A program made the position numbers and the translations under genes. Below the pieces are notes generated by a model. It saw only the letters and a program-made list of their open reading frames with translations. It did no database searches and was not told the origin of the DNA. Source: Callipepla californica brunnescens (lineage: Eukaryota > Chordata > Aves > Galliformes > Odontophoridae). From it: a stretch of 64,000 nucleotides of DNA. The stretch's first letter is position 1; each line of letters opens with the position of its first letter. The stretch is from the NCBI GenBank assembly GCA_023055505.1, contig JALIRH010000115.1, positions 981,723 to 1,045,722 on the forward strand, in the 5' to 3' direction. Of the stretch, positions 20,451-33,969 are shown in pieces.

Positions 20451-22319
20451 CCCAGCCTAGAACATGCTGTGTAGCATTCTAACATGATCTAGCAGCAGCT
20501 GCTGGCTTTTGTCTTCCGCTCTGCACACTCCACTTCCAGTACCTGAAAGGTACTGGAGTGAAAACCAAAGTGGATGCCCCTGATCCCCTCATGGAGCATC
20601 ACTGTGTCTTCTCTGTTTTAACTTAAATTACATGGACTTTTCTGTACCAACTGCTGATTTGATTCCATACTGCTGCAGTCACCATCCTTCTCAGTGGGAT
20701 CATTAGGACATTACTATTTCCTGCTTCACTGAGATCTTCCATCTTCCTGCTACTTTCCCCCTCCTATTGGCAGCTTTCTTCAGCTTGCATGAATCTATTA
20801 CTTCTCGAAGCTGTGGTAAATAAATACCACGTTTTATCACCGCTTTGATACATCCTCCCCACAACCTAAAAACAGAAGGTGTTAGTTTTTTTCAGAACAC
20901 AAACAAAGCAAGGGAGCAACAACAACAGAAGAGGGCTACTTGTTGTCTCCAACATTCAACATGAGCAATTACAAGCGTATCTTGAATTTAAAAGCAAACA
21001 AGTCTTCATAAAGACATTTCAGCACATTCAAAATAACACGCAACCTGCCTGACCTGCGACAAAAAACGGCTGCACATATTTCAACAGGAAGGTCAGCCTA
21101 ACCGTTAGCCAACTCAATCAGAACATGCCATTTCCATCCCATTCCAAGTAGACTTGAACAGAAGTCATGATGACTTATTTATTGGAGCTAAGACCACGGT
21201 GAAAACCCCACAGGGCTACCCATCACAGGACTGTGTGATGGTTCAACACTCAAACGGATAGAAACTGGCTTGAAATAAAAAAATCACTCACAGTGCACTA
21301 TGATCTTTGCTTAACGAGTTATTAAAACAACTCTGCAGGTGCACAGCTTCCAGGAGACTGAGCAAAAGCATCATACTCGATGTCAACAGTATTCATACTG
21401 CAGTATTAGAGACAGAAAAGGAGAAAGGAACAGAATCCTTACAGACTCAACCTAAAGCGCAAGCAGAGTTTTCTTCCTAGTTACACAAATTTCAATAAAG
21501 TACAAAAACTTGTCTTAGAAATGCTGCTGTCTGTGCGCACTTCCTCATGTCCGTCATCTCACAAGCGCGTGTACAGTCCAACAGCAAAACTAATGAGCAA
21601 AGAGAGATACAGTGAAGAGCGAGGCTGCACAATCAGTTGCAGAAAAACTGCACTGCAATCAGATGCACCCAGCCTAGAACATGCTGTGTAGCATTCTAAC
21701 ATGATCTAGCAGCAGCTTCTGGCTTTTGTCTTCTGCTCTGCACACTCCACTTCCAGTACCTGAAAGGTACTGGAAGTGGAGTGTACAGAGTGAAAACCAA
21801 AGTGGATGCCCCTGATCCCCTCATGGAGCATCACTGTGTCTTCTCTGTTTTAACTTAAATTACATGGACTTTTCTGTACCAACTGCTGATTTGATTCCAT
21901 ACTGCTGCAGTCACCATCCTTCTCAGTGGGATCATTAGGACATTACTATTTCCTGCTTCACTGAGATCTTCCATCTTCCTGCTACTTTCCCCCTCCTATT
22001 GGCAGCTTTCTTCAGCTTGCATGAATCTATTACTTCTCGAAGCTGTGGTAAATAAATACCACGTTTTATCACCGCTTTGATACATCCTCCCCACAACCTA
22101 AAAACAGAAGGTGTTAGTTTTTTTCAGAACACAAACAAAGCAAGGGAGCAACAACAACAGAAGAGGGCTACTTGTTGTCTCCAACATTCAACATGAGCAA
22201 TTACAAGCGTATCTTGAATTTAAAAGCAAACAAGTCTTCAGCAAAACTGACGAGCAAAGAGAGATACAGTGAAGAGCAAGGCTGCACAATCAGTTGTAGA
22301 AAAACTGCACTGCAATCAG
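20451..22319. repeat. Spacer 4 (full type)
   Basis: A at 20451-21008, U at 21009-21583, C1 to 21667, B at 21668-22240, C2 to 22319. It has AAAACCAAAG in A and ACAAGCG in B. I see no gene in it. Confidence 0.94.
21736..21790. repeat. Segment-B palindrome, spacer 4
   Basis: 25-bp arms with one mismatch and loop TGAAA. Confidence 0.92.
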
Positions 22320-22420
22320 ATTCATAGATTCATAGATTCATAGATACATTAGGTTGGAAAGGACCTACAAGATCATCTAGTCCAACCATCCTCACACCAC
22401 CATCCCTACCAACCAAGCTA

Positions 22421-25276
22421 CTAAATCAAATCCCTCAGCACCTCATCTAAACGCTTCTTCAACAGCGCTAGGGACGGTGCCTCAACCACCTCCCTAGGCA
22501 GGCCATTCCAGTGCCTGACCACTCTCTCAGAGAAAAAAATTTTCCTCAAGTCTAATCTAAATCTTCCCCGGCACAACTTGTGGCCATTCCCTCTTGTCCT
22601 GTCATTAGTTACCTGGGAGAAGAGGCTGACCCCCTCCTTACCACAGCCTCCCTTCAGGAAGTGGTAGAGTGCAATGAGGTCTCCTCTAAGCCTCCTTTTC
22701 CCCAAACTAAACAATCCCAGCTCCCTCAGCCGCTCCTCGTAAGACTTGTGCTCCAGACCCCTCACCAGTTTTGTTGCCCTTCTCTGAACACGCTCCAGGG
22801 CCTCAACGTCTTTCTTGTAGTGAGGGGCCCAAAACTGAACACAGTACTCAAGGTGCGGCCGCACCAGAGCTGAGTACAGGGGGATGATCACCTCCCTGCT
22901 CCTGCTGGCCACACTATTCCTAATACAGGCCAGGATGCCATTGGCCTTCTTGGCCACCTGGGCACACTGCCGGCTCATATTGAGCCGAGCATCAACCAAC
23001 ACCCCCAGGTCCTTTTCCTCTATACACTCCTCAAGCCATTCTGCCCCAAGCCTATAGCATTGCATGGGGTGATTGTGGCCAAAGTGCAGGACCCGGCACT
23101 TGGCCTTATTGAACCTCATCCCATTGACCTCAGCCCAACTGTCTAGCCTATCCAGATCCCGCTGAAGGGCCTCCCTACCCTCAGGCAGATCGACACATCC
23201 TCCCAACTTGGTGTCATCCGCAAACTTACTGAGGGTACACTCAATCCCCTCATCCAGGTCATCAATAAAGATATTAAACAAGACGGGCCCCAATACTGAC
23301 CCTTGGGGGACACCACTCGTGACAGGACGCCAGCTGGACTTGACTCCATTAACCACTACCCGCTGGGCACGGCCCTCTAGCCAATTCTCAACCCAGAGAA
23401 GAGTGAACCTGTCCACACCATGGGCTGCCAGCTTCTGCAGGAGAATACTGTGGGAGACCGTGTCAAAGGCTTTGCTGAAGTCCAGGTAGACTACATCAAC
23501 AGCCTTTCCCTCATCTACCAGTCTGGTCACCCAGTCATAGAAGGAGATGAGGTTGGACAAGCACGACCTGCCCTTTGTGAACCCATGCTGGCTGGGTCTG
23601 ATCCCCTGATTGCCATGCACGTGCCGTGTGATCTCCCTCAAGATCAATTGCTCCATAACTTTCCCTGATACCGAGGTCAGGCTGACAGGCCTGTAGTTCC
23701 CCGGATCTTCCTTACGGCCTTTCTTGTAGATGGGAGTCACATCGGCAAGCCTCCAATCTTGCGGGACCTCTCCAGATGACCAGGAATGCTGATAGATGGC
23801 AGAAAGCGGCTTGGCAATCACCTCTGCCAGCTCCCTCAGCACCCTTGGGTGGATCCCATCTGGCCCCATGGACTTGTGGCAGTTCAGATGGAGGAGCAGG
23901 TCTCTGACTGTCTCTGCTGGGATCACAGGGGGTGTATGATGCGCTTCGTCCCAGACTTCCAGGTCAGGGCGAGAAGTATCCTGAGGATAACTGGTCTGTC
24001 TATTAAAGACAGACGTGAAGAAGGCATTGAGAACCTCAGCCTTTTCCTTATCCTCTGTGGTTACATTCCCTGCCGCATCAAGTAAAGGAGGGAAATTCTC
24101 CTTAGTTCTTCTTTTACTGTTAATATATTTATAAAAGGATTTTTTGTTCTCCTTTACTGCAGTAGCCAGTCTAAGTTCAAGCTGGGCTTTTGCATTTCTA
24201 ACTTCCTGCCTGCAAATCTTGGCAAGTTCCCTGTAGTCTCCCCAAGTAGCCTGTCCCATCTTCCAGAGGGCATAGACTCTCTTTTTCTCCCGGAGTCTCA
24301 ACAAAAGATCCCGGTTCATCCACACTGGCCTTTTTCCCCTCCGGCTTGACTTACGGTACTCAGGGACAGCCTGCACCTGTGCCTTTAAGATTTCCGTCTT
24401 GAGGAGGACCCAGGCTTCCTGGACCCCTTTACCCCTCAGGAGCGAGTCCCAAGGGACCCTTGCAACAAGCGTCCTGAACAGGTCAAAGTCTGCCCTCCGC
24501 AAGTCCAAGGTAGCAGTTTTGCTAGTCACCCTCTTGATGTCACCAAGAATAGCAAACTCTACCATTTCATGGTCACTCTGGCCAAGACGATCCCCAACCT
24601 TCACATCTCCTACTAGTCCTTCACTGTTAGTGAAGAGCAGGTCTAGCAGGGCACCTCCCCTGCTAGGTTCTTGCACCAGCTGTGTCAGGAAGCAATCTTC
24701 CACACACTCCAGAAATCTCATGGACTGCTTCCTCTGCGCGGTATTATATTTCCAGCATCTATCAGGGAAGTTGAAGTCCCCCATGAGAACTAGTGCTGGC
24801 CATCGTGCAACATCTACTAGTTGCTTGTAGAACACCTCATCTATCTCTTCATCTTGGCTAGGCGGTCTATAACAGAGCCCCACCACAATGTCACTCCTAC
24901 AGACCATCCCCCTGATCCTTACCTACAGACACTCCACTTGGTCGTTTCCAACCTCAAACTCTTCAACATCAAGACACTCTTTGATATAGAGAGCTATGCC
25001 ACCACCCTTTTTTCCCCGCCTGTCCCTTCTGAAGACCTTCTTGTAGCCATCCATCCCAGTCCTTCAGTCATGGGAGGGGTCCCACCATGTTTCTGTAATA
25101 GCAACAAGGTCATAGTTAGCCTGCCTTACAATGGTTTCAAGCTCTTCTTGTTTATTGCCCCTGCTGCGTGCGTTGGTGTATATGCACTTCAGCTGAGACA
25201 TTTGCCTCACCCTTTGTTCCAGCACAGCCCCCCTGGGCTCTTCACTGGGGAGCCCTGTTATATCCCCTAGCCCCAT
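22421..25276 (-). pseudogene. CR1 ORF2, two nonsense codons (Trp71 TGA, Trp118 TAG)
   Basis: TGA at 25064-25066 and TAG at 24923-24925 repeat the double lesion of copy 1 exactly. Two identical independent lesions are unlikely, so this is duplication by descent. The open stretch from Met124 keeps the complete RT domain with FADD but only the C-terminal half of the endonuclease. Confidence 0.95.
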
Positions 25277-25281
25277 CACAG

Positions 25282-25410
25282 CTAGTTTAAAGCTCTCTCA
25301 ATTAGTCCAGCTAGCTCCTGGGCTAGAATTCGTTTCCCCCTTTGGGACAGGTGTAATCCATCAGCGGATAACAGGCCAGGAACTGAGTAAACTGCCCCGT
25401 GGTCAAAAAA
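25282..25410 (-). pseudogene. CR1 ORF1 C-terminal remnant, copy 5
   Basis: Forty-two codons plus TAG, unchanged breakpoint. Confidence 0.73.
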
Positions 25411-27279
25411 CCCAGCCTAGAACATGCTGTGTAGCATTCTAACATGATCTAGCAGCAGCTGCTGGCTTTTGTCTTCCGCTCTGCACACTCCACTTCCAGT
25501 ACCTGAAAGGTACTGGAGTGAAAACAAAAGTGGATGCCCCTGATCCCCTCATGGAGCATCACTGTGTCTTCTCTGTTTTAACTTAAATTACATGGACTTT
25601 TCTGTACCAACTGCTGATTTGATTCCATACTGCTGCAGTCACCATCCTTCTCAGTGGGATCATTAGGACATTACTATTTCCTGCTTCACTGAGATCTTCC
25701 ATCTTCCTGCTACTTTCCCCCTCCTATTGGCAGCTTTCTTCAGCTTGCATGAATCTATTACTTCTCGAAGCTGTGGTAAATAAATACCACGTTTTATCAC
25801 CGCTTTGATACATCCTCCCCACAACCTAAAAACAGAAGGTGTTAGTTTTTTTCAGAACACAAACAAAGCAAGGGAGCAACAACAACAGAAGAGGGCTACT
25901 TGTTGTCTCCAACATTCAACATGAGCAATTACAAGCGTATCTTGAATTTAAAAGCAAACAAGTCTTCATAAAGACATTTCAGCACATTCAAAATAACACG
26001 CAACCTGCCTGACCTGCGACAAAAAACGGCTGCACATATTTCAACAGGAAGGTCAGCCTAACCGTTAGCCAACTCAATCAGAACATGCCATTTCCATCCC
26101 ATTCCAAGTAGACTTGAACAGAAGTCATGATGACTTATTTATTGGAGCTAAGACCACGGTGAAAACCCCACAGGGCTACCCATCACAGGACTGTGTGATG
26201 GTTCAACACTCAAACGGATAGAAACTGGCTTGAAATAAAAAAATCACTCACAGTGCACTATGATCTTTGCTTAACGAGTTATTAAAACAACTCTGCAGGT
26301 GCACAGCTTCCAGGAGACTGAGCAAAAGCATCATACTCGATGTCAACAGTATTCATACTGCAGTATTAGAGACAGAAAAGGAGAAAGGAACAGAATCCTT
26401 ACAGACTCAACCTAAAGCGCAAGCAGAGTTTTCTTCCTAGTTACACAAATTTCAATAAAGTACAAAAACTTGTCTTAGAAATGCTGCTGTCTGTGCGCAC
26501 TTCCTCATGTCCGTCATCTCACAAGCGCGTGTACAGTCCAACAGCAAAACTAATGAGCAAAGAGAGATACAGTGAAGAGCGAGGCTGCACAATCAGTTGC
26601 AGAAAAACTGCACTGCAATCAGATGCACCCAGCCTAGAACATGCTGTGTAGCATTCTAACATGATCTAGCAGCAGCTTCTGGCTTTTGTCTTCTGCTCTG
26701 CACACTCCACTTCCAGTACCTGAAAGGTACTGGAAGTGGAGTGTACAGAGTGAAAACCAAAGTGGATGCCCCTGATCCCCTCATGGAGCATCACTGTGTC
26801 TTCTCTGTTTTAACTTAAATTACATGGACTTTTCTGTACCAACTGCTGATTTGATTCCATACTGCTGCAGTCACCATCCTTCTCAGTGGGATCATTAGGA
26901 CATTACTATTTCCTGCTTCACTGAGATCTTCCATCTTCCTGCTACTTTCCCCCTCCTATTGGCAGCTTTCTTCAGCTTGCATGAATCTATTACTTCTCGA
27001 AGCTGTGGTAAATAAATACCACGTTTTATCACCGCTTTGATACATCCTCCCCACAACCTAAAAACAGAAGGTGTTAGTTTTTTTCAGAACACAAACAAAG
27101 CAAGGGAGCAACAACAACAGAAGAGGGCTACTTGTTGTCTCCAACATTCAACATGAGCAATTACAAGCGTATCTTGAATTTAAAAGCAAACAAGTCTTCA
27201 GCAAAACTGACGAGCAAAGAGAGATACAGTGAAGAGCAAGGCTGCACAATCAGTTGTAGAAAAACTGCACTGCAATCAG
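25411..27279. repeat. Spacer 5 (full type)
   Basis: A at 25411-25968, U at 25969-26543, C1 to 26627, B at 26628-27200, C2 to 27279. It has the AAAACAAAAG variant of spacers 0 and 1. I see no gene in it. Confidence 0.94.
26696..26750. repeat. Segment-B palindrome, spacer 5
   Basis: 25-bp arms with one mismatch and loop TGAAA. Confidence 0.92.
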
Positions 27280-27380
27280 ATTCATAGATTCATAGATTCA
27301 TAGATACATTAGGTTGGAAAGGACCTACAAGATCATCTAGTCCAACCATCCTCACACCACCATCCCTACCAACCAAGCTA

Positions 27381-30236
27381 CTAAATCAAATCCCTCAGCA
27401 CCTCATCTAAACGCTTCTTCAACAGCGCTAGGGACGGTGCCTCAACCACCTCCCTAGGCAGGCCATTCCAGTGCCTGACCACTCTCTCAGAGAAAAAAAT
27501 TTTCCTCAAGTCTAATCTAAATCTTCCCCGGCACAACTTGTGGCCATTCCCTCTTGTCCTGTCATTAGTTACCTGGGAGAAGAGGCTGACCCCCTCCTTA
27601 CCACAGCCTCCCTTCAGGAAGTGGTAGAGTGCAATGAGGTCTCCTCTAAGCCTCCTTTTCCCCAAACTAAACAATCCCAGCTCCCTCAGCCGCTCCTCGT
27701 AAGACTTGTGCTCCAGACCCCTCACCAGTTTTGTTGCCCTTCTCTGAACACGCTCCAGGGCCTCAACGTCTTTCTTGTAGTGAGGGGCCCAAAACTGAAC
27801 ACAGTACTCAAGGTGCGGCCGCACCAGAGCTGAGTACAGGGGGATGATCACCTCCCTGCTCCTGCTGGCCACACTATTCCTAATACAGGCCAGGATGCCA
27901 TTGGCCTTCTTGGCCACCTGGGCACACTGCCGGCTCATATTGAGCCGAGCATCAACCAACACCCCCAGGTCCTTTTCCTCTATACACTCCTCAAGCCATT
28001 CTGCCCCAAGCCTATAGCATTGCATGGGGTGATTGTGGCCAAAGTGCAGGACCCGGCACTTGGCCTTATTGAACCTCATCCCATTGACCTCAGCCCAACT
28101 GTCTAGCCTATCCAGATCCCGCTGAAGGGCCTCCCTACCCTCAGGCAGATCGACACATCCTCCCAACTTGGTGTCATCCGCAAACTTACTGAGGGTACAC
28201 TCAATCCCCTCATCCAGGTCATCAATAAAGATATTAAACAAGACGGGCCCCAATACTGACCCTTGGGGGACACCACTCGTGACAGGACGCCAGCTGGACT
28301 TGACTCCATTAACCACTACCCGCTGGGCACGGCCCTCTAGCCAATTCTCAACCCAGAGAAGAGTGAACCTGTCCACACCATGGGCTGCCAGCTTCTGCAG
28401 GAGAATACTGTGGGAGACCGTGTCAAAGGCTTTGCTGAAGTCCAGGTAGACTACATCAACAGCCTTTCCCTCATCTACCAGTCTGGTCACCCAGTCATAG
28501 AAGGAGATGAGGTTGGACAAGCACGACCTGCCCTTTGTGAACCCGTGCTGGCTGGGTCTGATCCCCTGATTGCCATGCACGTGCCGTGTGATCTCCCTCA
28601 AGATCAATTGCTCCATAACTTTCCCTGATACCGAGGTCAGGCTGACAGGCCTGTAGTTCCCCGGATCTTCCTTACGGCCTTTCTTGTAGATGGGAGTCAC
28701 ATCGGCAAGCCTCCAATCTTGCGGGACCTCTCCAGATGACCAGGAATGCTGATAGATGGCAGAAAGCGGCTTGGCAATCACCTCTGCCAGCTCCCTCAGC
28801 ACCCTTGGGTGGATCCCATCTGGCCCCATGGACTTGTGGCAGTTCAGATGGAGGAGCAGGTCTCTGACTGTCTCTGCTGGGATCACAGGGGGTGTATGAT
28901 GCGCTTCGTCCCAGACTTCCAGGTCAGGGCGAGAAGTATCCTGAGGATAACTGGTCTGTCTATTAAAGACAGACGTGAAGAAGGCATTGAGAACCTCAGC
29001 CTTTTCCTTATCCTCTGTGGTTACATTCCCTGCCGCATCAAGTAAAGGAGGGAAATTCTCCTTAGTTCTTCTTTTACTGTTAATATATTTATAAAAGGAT
29101 TTTTTGTTCTCCTTTACTGCAGTAGCCAGTCTAAGTTCAAGCTGGGCTTTTGCATTTCTAACTTCCTGCCTGCAAATCTTGGCAAGTTCCCTGTAGTCTC
29201 CCCAAGTAGCCTGTCCCATCTTCCAGAGGGCATAGACTCTCTTTTTCTCCCGGAGTCTCAACAAAAGATCCCGGTTCATCCACACTGGCCTTTTTCCCCT
29301 CCGGCTTGACTTACGGTACTCAGGGACAGCCTGCACCTGTGCCTTTAAGATTTCCGTCTTGAGGAGGACCCAGGCTTCCTGGACCCCTTTACCCCTCAGG
29401 AGCGAGTCCCAAGGGACCCTTGCAACAAGCGTCCTGAACAGGTCAAAGTCTGCCCTCCGCAAGTCCAAGGTAGCAGTTTTGCTAGTCACCCTCTTGATGT
29501 CACCAAGAATAGCAAACTCTACCATTTCATGGTCACTCTGGCCAAGACGATCCCCAACCTTCACATCTCCTACTAGTCCTTCACTGTTAGTGAAGAGCAG
29601 GTCTAGCAGGGCACCTCCCCTGCTAGGTTCTTGCACCAGCTGTGTCAGGAAGCAATCTTCCACACACTCCAGAAATCTCATGGACTGCTTCCTCTGCGCG
29701 GTATTATATTTCCAGCATCTATCAGGGAAGTTGAAGTCCCCCATGAGAACTAGTGCTGGCCATCGTGCAACATCTACTAGTTGCTTGTAGAACACCTCAT
29801 CTATCTCTTCATCTTGGCTAGGCGGTCTATAACAGAGCCCCACCACAATGTCACTCCTACAGACCATCCCCCTGATCCTTACCTACAGACACTCCACTTG
29901 GTCGTTTCCAACCTCAAACTCTTCAACATCAAGACACTCTTTGATATAGAGAGCTATGCCACCACCCTTTTTTCCCCGCCTGTCCCTTCTGAAGACCTTC
30001 TTGTAGCCATCCATCCCAGTCCTCCAGTCATGGGAGGGGTCCCACCATGTTTCTGTAATAGCAACAAGGTCATAGTTAGCCTGCCTTACAATGGTTTCAA
30101 GCTCTTCTTGTTTATTGCCCCTGCTGCGTGCGTTGGTGTATATGCACTTCAGCTGAGACATTTGCCTCACCCTTTGTTCCAGCACAGCCCCCCTGGGCTC
30201 TTCACTGGGGAGCCCTGTTATATCCCCTAGCCCCAT
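27381..30236 (-). pseudogene. CR1 ORF2, one nonsense codon (Trp118 TAG)
   Basis: TAG at 29883-29885 truncates the frame after 117 residues. It has Tyr55 like copy 2, but Trp338 (A at 29225) and T at 29574 where copy 2 has Arg338 and C. That places a replaced patch of at least 350 bp in one member of the pair. The remaining frame is open to the stop at 27381. Confidence 0.95.
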
Positions 30237-30241
30237 CACAG

Positions 30242-30370
30242 CTAGTTTAAAGCTCTCTCAATTAGTCCAGCTAGCTCCTGGGCTAGAATTCGTTTCCCCC
30301 TTTGGGACAGGTGTAATCCATCAGCGGATAACAGGCCAGGAACTGAGTAAACTGCCCCGTGGTCAAAAAA
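30242..30370 (-). pseudogene. CR1 ORF1 C-terminal remnant, copy 6
   Basis: Forty-two codons plus TAG; abuts the short spacer. Confidence 0.73.
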
Positions 30371-31007
30371 CCCAGCCTAGAACATGCTGTGTAGCATTCT
30401 AACATGATCTAGCAGCAGCTGCTGGCTTTTGTCTTCCGCTCTGCACACTCCACTTCCAGTACCTGAAAGGTACTGGAGTGAAAACCAAAGTGGATGCCCC
30501 TGATCCCCTCATGGAGCATCACTGTGTCTTCTCTGTTTTAACTTAAATTACATGGACTTTTCTGTACCAACTGCTGATTTGATTCCATACTGCTGCAGTC
30601 ACCATCCTTCTCAGTGGGATCATTAGGACATTACTATTTCCTGCTTCACTGAGATCTTCCATCTTCCTGCTACTTTCCCCCTCCTATTGGCAGCTTTCTT
30701 CAGCTTGCATGAATCTATTACTTCTCGAAGCTGTGGTAAATAAATACCACGTTTTATCACCGCTTTGATACATCCTCCCCACAACCTAAAAACAGAAGGT
30801 GTTAGTTTTTTTCAGAACACAAACAAAGCAAGGGAGCAACAACAACAGAAGAGGGCTACTTGTTGTCTCCAACATTCAACATGAGCAATTACAAGTGTAT
30901 CTTGAATTTAAAAGCAAACAAGTCTTCAGCAAAACTGACGAGCAAAGAGAGATACAGTGAAGAGCAAGGCTGCACAATCAGTTGTAGAAAAACTGCACTG
31001 CAATCAG
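30371..31007. repeat. Spacer 6 (short type, A/B recombinant)
   Basis: This 637-bp spacer matches spacer 2 at every marker examined, including T at 30896 (ACAAGTG). It therefore descends from the same recombination event through the 18.6-kb duplication. Confidence 0.93.
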
Positions 31008-31108
31008 ATTCATAGATTCATAGATTCATAGATACATTAGGTTGGAAAGGACCTACAAGATCATCTAGTCCAACCATCCTCACACCACCATCCCTACCAA
31101 CCAAGCTA

Positions 31109-33964
31109 CTAAATCAAATCCCTCAGCACCTCATCTAAACGCTTCTTCAACAGCGCTAGGGACGGTGCCTCAACCACCTCCCTAGGCAGGCCATTCCAGT
31201 GCCTGACCACTCTCTCAGAGAAAAAAATTTTCCTCAAGTCTAATCTAAATCTTCCCCGGCACAACTTGTGGCCATTCCCTCTTGTCCTGTCATTAGTTAC
31301 CTGGGAGAAGAGGCTGACCCCCTCCTTACCACAGCCTCCCTTCAGGAAGTGGTAGAGTGCAATGAGGTCTCCTCTAAGCCTCCTTTTCCCCAAACTAAAC
31401 AATCCCAGCTCCCTCAGCCGCTCCTCGTAAGACTTGTGCTCCAGACCCCTCACCAGTTTTGTTGCCCTTCTCTGAACACGCTCCAGGGCCTCAACGTCTT
31501 TCTTGTAGTGAGGGGCCCAAAACTGAACACAGTACTCAAGGTGCGGCCGCACCAGAGCTGAGTACAGGGGGATGATCACCTCCCTGCTCCTGCTGGCCAC
31601 ACTATTCCTAATACAGGCCAGGATGCCATTGGCCTTCTTGGCCACCTGGGCACACTGCCGGCTCATATTGAGCCGAGCATCAACCAACACCCCCAGGTCC
31701 TTTTCCTCTATACACTCCTCAAGCCATTCTGCCCCAAGCCTATAGCATTGCATGGGGTGATTGTGGCCAAAGTGCAGGACCCGGCACTTGGCCTTATTGA
31801 ACCTCATCCCATTGACCTCAGCCCAACTGTCTAGCCTATCCAGATCCCGCTGAAGGGCCTCCCTACCCTCAGGCAGATCGACACATCCTCCCAACTTGGT
31901 GTCATCCGCAAACTTACTGAGGGTACACTCAATCCCCTCATCCAGGTCATCAATAAAGATATTAAACAAGACGGGCCCCAATACTGACCCTTGGGGGACA
32001 CCACTCGTGACAGGACGCCAGCTGGACTTGACTCCATTAACCACTACCCGCTGGGCACGGCCCTCTAGCCAATTCTCAACCCAGAGAAGAGTGAACCTGT
32101 CCACACCATGGGCTGCCAGCTTCTGCAGGAGAATACTGTGGGAGACCGTGTCAAAGGCTTTGCTGAAGTCCAGGTAGACTACATCAACAGCCTTTCCCTC
32201 ATCTACCAGTCTGGTCACCCAGTCATAGAAGGAGATGAGGTTGGACAAGCACGACCTGCCCTTTGTGAACCCGTGCTGGCTGGGTCTGATCCCCTGATTG
32301 CCATGCACGTGCCGTGTGATCTCCCTCAAGATCAATTGCTCCATAACTTTCCCTGATACCGAGGTCAGGCTGACAGGCCTGTAGTTCCCCGGATCTTCCT
32401 TACGGCCTTTCTTGTAGATGGGAGTCACATCGGCAAGCCTCCAATCTTGCGGGACCTCTCCAGATGACCAGGAATGCTGATAGATGGCAGAAAGCGGCTT
32501 GGCAATCACCTCTGCCAGCTCCCTCAGCACCCTTGGGTGGATCCCATCTGGCCCCATGGACTTGTGGCAGTTCAGATGGAGGAGCAGGTCTCTGACTGTC
32601 TCTGCTGGGATCACAGGGGGTGTATGATGCGCTTCGTCCCAGACTTCCAGGTCAGGGCGAGAAGTATCCTGAGGATAACTGGTCTGTCTATTAAAGACAG
32701 ACGTGAAGAAGGCATTGAGAACCTCAGCCTTTTCCTTATCCTCTGTGGTTACATTCCCTGCCGCATCAAGTAAAGGAGGGAAATTCTCCTTAGTTCTTCT
32801 TTTACTGTTAATATATTTATAAAAGGATTTTTTGTTCTCCTTTACTGCAGTAGCCAGTCTAAGTTCAAGCTGGGCTTTTGCATTTCTAACTTCCTGCCTG
32901 CAAATCTTGGCAAGTTCCCTGTAGTCTCCCCAAGTAGCCTGTCCCATCTTCCGGAGGGCATAGACTCTCTTTTTCTCCCGGAGTCTCAACAAAAGATCCC
33001 GGTTCATCCACACTGGCCTTTTTCCCCTCCGGCTTGACTTACGGTACTCAGGGACAGCCTGCACCTGTGCCTTTAAGATTTCCGTCTTGAGGAGGACCCA
33101 GGCTTCCTGGACCCCTTTACCCCTCAGGAGCGAGTCCCAAGGGACCCTTGCAACAAGCGTCCTGAACAGGTCAAAGTCTGCCCTCCGCAAGTCCAAGGTA
33201 GCAGTTTTGCTAGTCACCCTCTTGATGTCACCAAGAATAGCAAACTCTACCATTTCATGGTCACTCTGGCCAAGACGATCCCCAACCTTCACATCTCCTA
33301 CCAGTCCTTCACTGTTAGTGAAGAGCAGGTCTAGCAGGGCACCTCCCCTGCTAGGTTCTTGCACCAGCTGTGTCAGGAAGCAATCTTCCATACACTCCAG
33401 AAATCTCATGGACTGCTTCCTCTGCGCGGTATTATATTTCCAGCATCTATCAGGGAAGTTGAAGTCCCCCATGAGAACTAGTGCTGGCCATCGTGCAACA
33501 TCTACTAGTTGCTTGTAGAACACCTCATCTATCTCTTCATCTTGGCTAGGCGGTCTATAACAGAGCCCCACCACAATGTCACTCCTACAGACCATCCCCC
33601 TGATCCTTACCCACAGACACTCCACTTGGTCGTTTCCAACCTCAAACTCTTCAACATCAAGACACTCTTTGATATAGAGAGCTATGCCACCACCCTTTTT
33701 TCCCCGCCTGTCCCTTCTGAAGACCTTCTTGTAGCCATCCATCCCAGTCCTCCAGTCATGGGAGGGGTCCCACCATGTTTCTGTAATAGCAACAAGGTCA
33801 CAGTTAGCCTGCCTTACAATGGTTTCAAGCTCTTCTTGTTTATTGCCCCTGCTGCGTGCGTTGGTGTATATGCACTTCAGCTGAGACATTTGCCTCACCC
33901 TTTGTTCCAGCACAGCCCCCCTGGGCTCTTCACTGGGGAGCCCTGTTATATCCCCTACCCCCAT
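31109..33964 (-). CDS. CR1 ORF2 protein, intact (mosaic copy)
   Basis: This is a complete 951-codon frame with all endonuclease and RT residues noted for copy 4. It is mosaic. Val3, Cys55 and an intact Trp118 match copies 4 and 8, while Met192 and Arg338 match copy 3, whose own codon 118 is TAG. Ser884 and Ile913 match the common left-half type. The intact endonuclease is thus either restored by exchange with copy 8 or lost in copy 3 by exchange with copy 2. Met192 and Arg338 lie outside the catalytic motifs. Confidence 0.94.
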   Translation of the reverse strand: MGVGDITGLPSEEPRGAVLEQRVRQMSQLKCIYTNARSRGNKQEELETIVRQANCDLVAITETWWDPSHDWRTGMDGYKKVFRRDRRGKKGGGIALYIKECLDVEEFEVGNDQVECLWVRIRGMVCRSDIVVGLCYRPPSQDEEIDEVFYKQLVDVARWPALVLMGDFNFPDRCWKYNTAQRKQSMRFLECMEDCFLTQLVQEPSRGGALLDLLFTNSEGLVGDVKVGDRLGQSDHEMVEFAILGDIKRVTSKTATLDLRRADFDLFRTLVARVPWDSLLRGKGVQEAWVLLKTEILKAQVQAVPEYRKSSRRGKRPVWMNRDLLLRLREKKRVYALRKMGQATWGDYRELAKICRQEVRNAKAQLELRLATAVKENKKSFYKYINSKRRTKENFPPLLDAAGNVTTEDKEKAEVLNAFFTSVFNRQTSYPQDTSRPDLEVWDEAHHTPPVIPAETVRDLLLHLNCHKSMGPDGIHPRVLRELAEVIAKPLSAIYQHSWSSGEVPQDWRLADVTPIYKKGRKEDPGNYRPVSLTSVSGKVMEQLILREITRHVHGNQGIRPSQHGFTKGRSCLSNLISFYDWVTRLVDEGKAVDVVYLDFSKAFDTVSHSILLQKLAAHGVDRFTLLWVENWLEGRAQRVVVNGVKSSWRPVTSGVPQGSVLGPVLFNIFIDDLDEGIECTLSKFADDTKLGGCVDLPEGREALQRDLDRLDSWAEVNGMRFNKAKCRVLHFGHNHPMQCYRLGAEWLEECIEEKDLGVLVDARLNMSRQCAQVAKKANGILACIRNSVASRSREVIIPLYSALVRPHLEYCVQFWAPHYKKDVEALERVQRRATKLVRGLEHKSYEERLRELGLFSLGKRRLRGDLIALYHFLKGGCGKEGVSLFSQVTNDRTRGNGHKLCRGRFRLDLRKIFFSERVVRHWNGLPREVVEAPSLALLKKRLDEVLRDLI

Positions 33965-33969
33965 CACAG

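Larger units (their letters stand above)
3720..22319. repeat. 18.6-kb super-repeat, first copy (CR1 copies 1-4)
   Basis: Four consecutive units with CR1-to-CR1 distances 4960, 3728, 4952 and 4960 bp form a block that recurs exactly 18,600 bp further on. Shared private markers include the double nonsense codons (copies 1 and 5), the short spacer (after copies 2 and 6), Met192 with Arg338 (copies 3 and 7), Leu186 with Val3 (copies 4 and 8), and the spacer substitution at 15751/34351. Block edges are set here at CR1 3' ends for convenience; the true breakpoints may lie inside a unit. Confidence 0.85.
22320..25410 (-). mobile_element. CR1 copy 5
   Basis: This 3091-bp copy has three terminal repeats and is the counterpart of copy 1. 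It carries A at 23585 (CCCATGCTGG), shared only with copy 9. Confidence 0.97.
27280..30370 (-). mobile_element. CR1 copy 6
   Basis: This 3091-bp copy has three terminal repeats. It is followed by the second short spacer, as copy 2 is. Confidence 0.97.
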
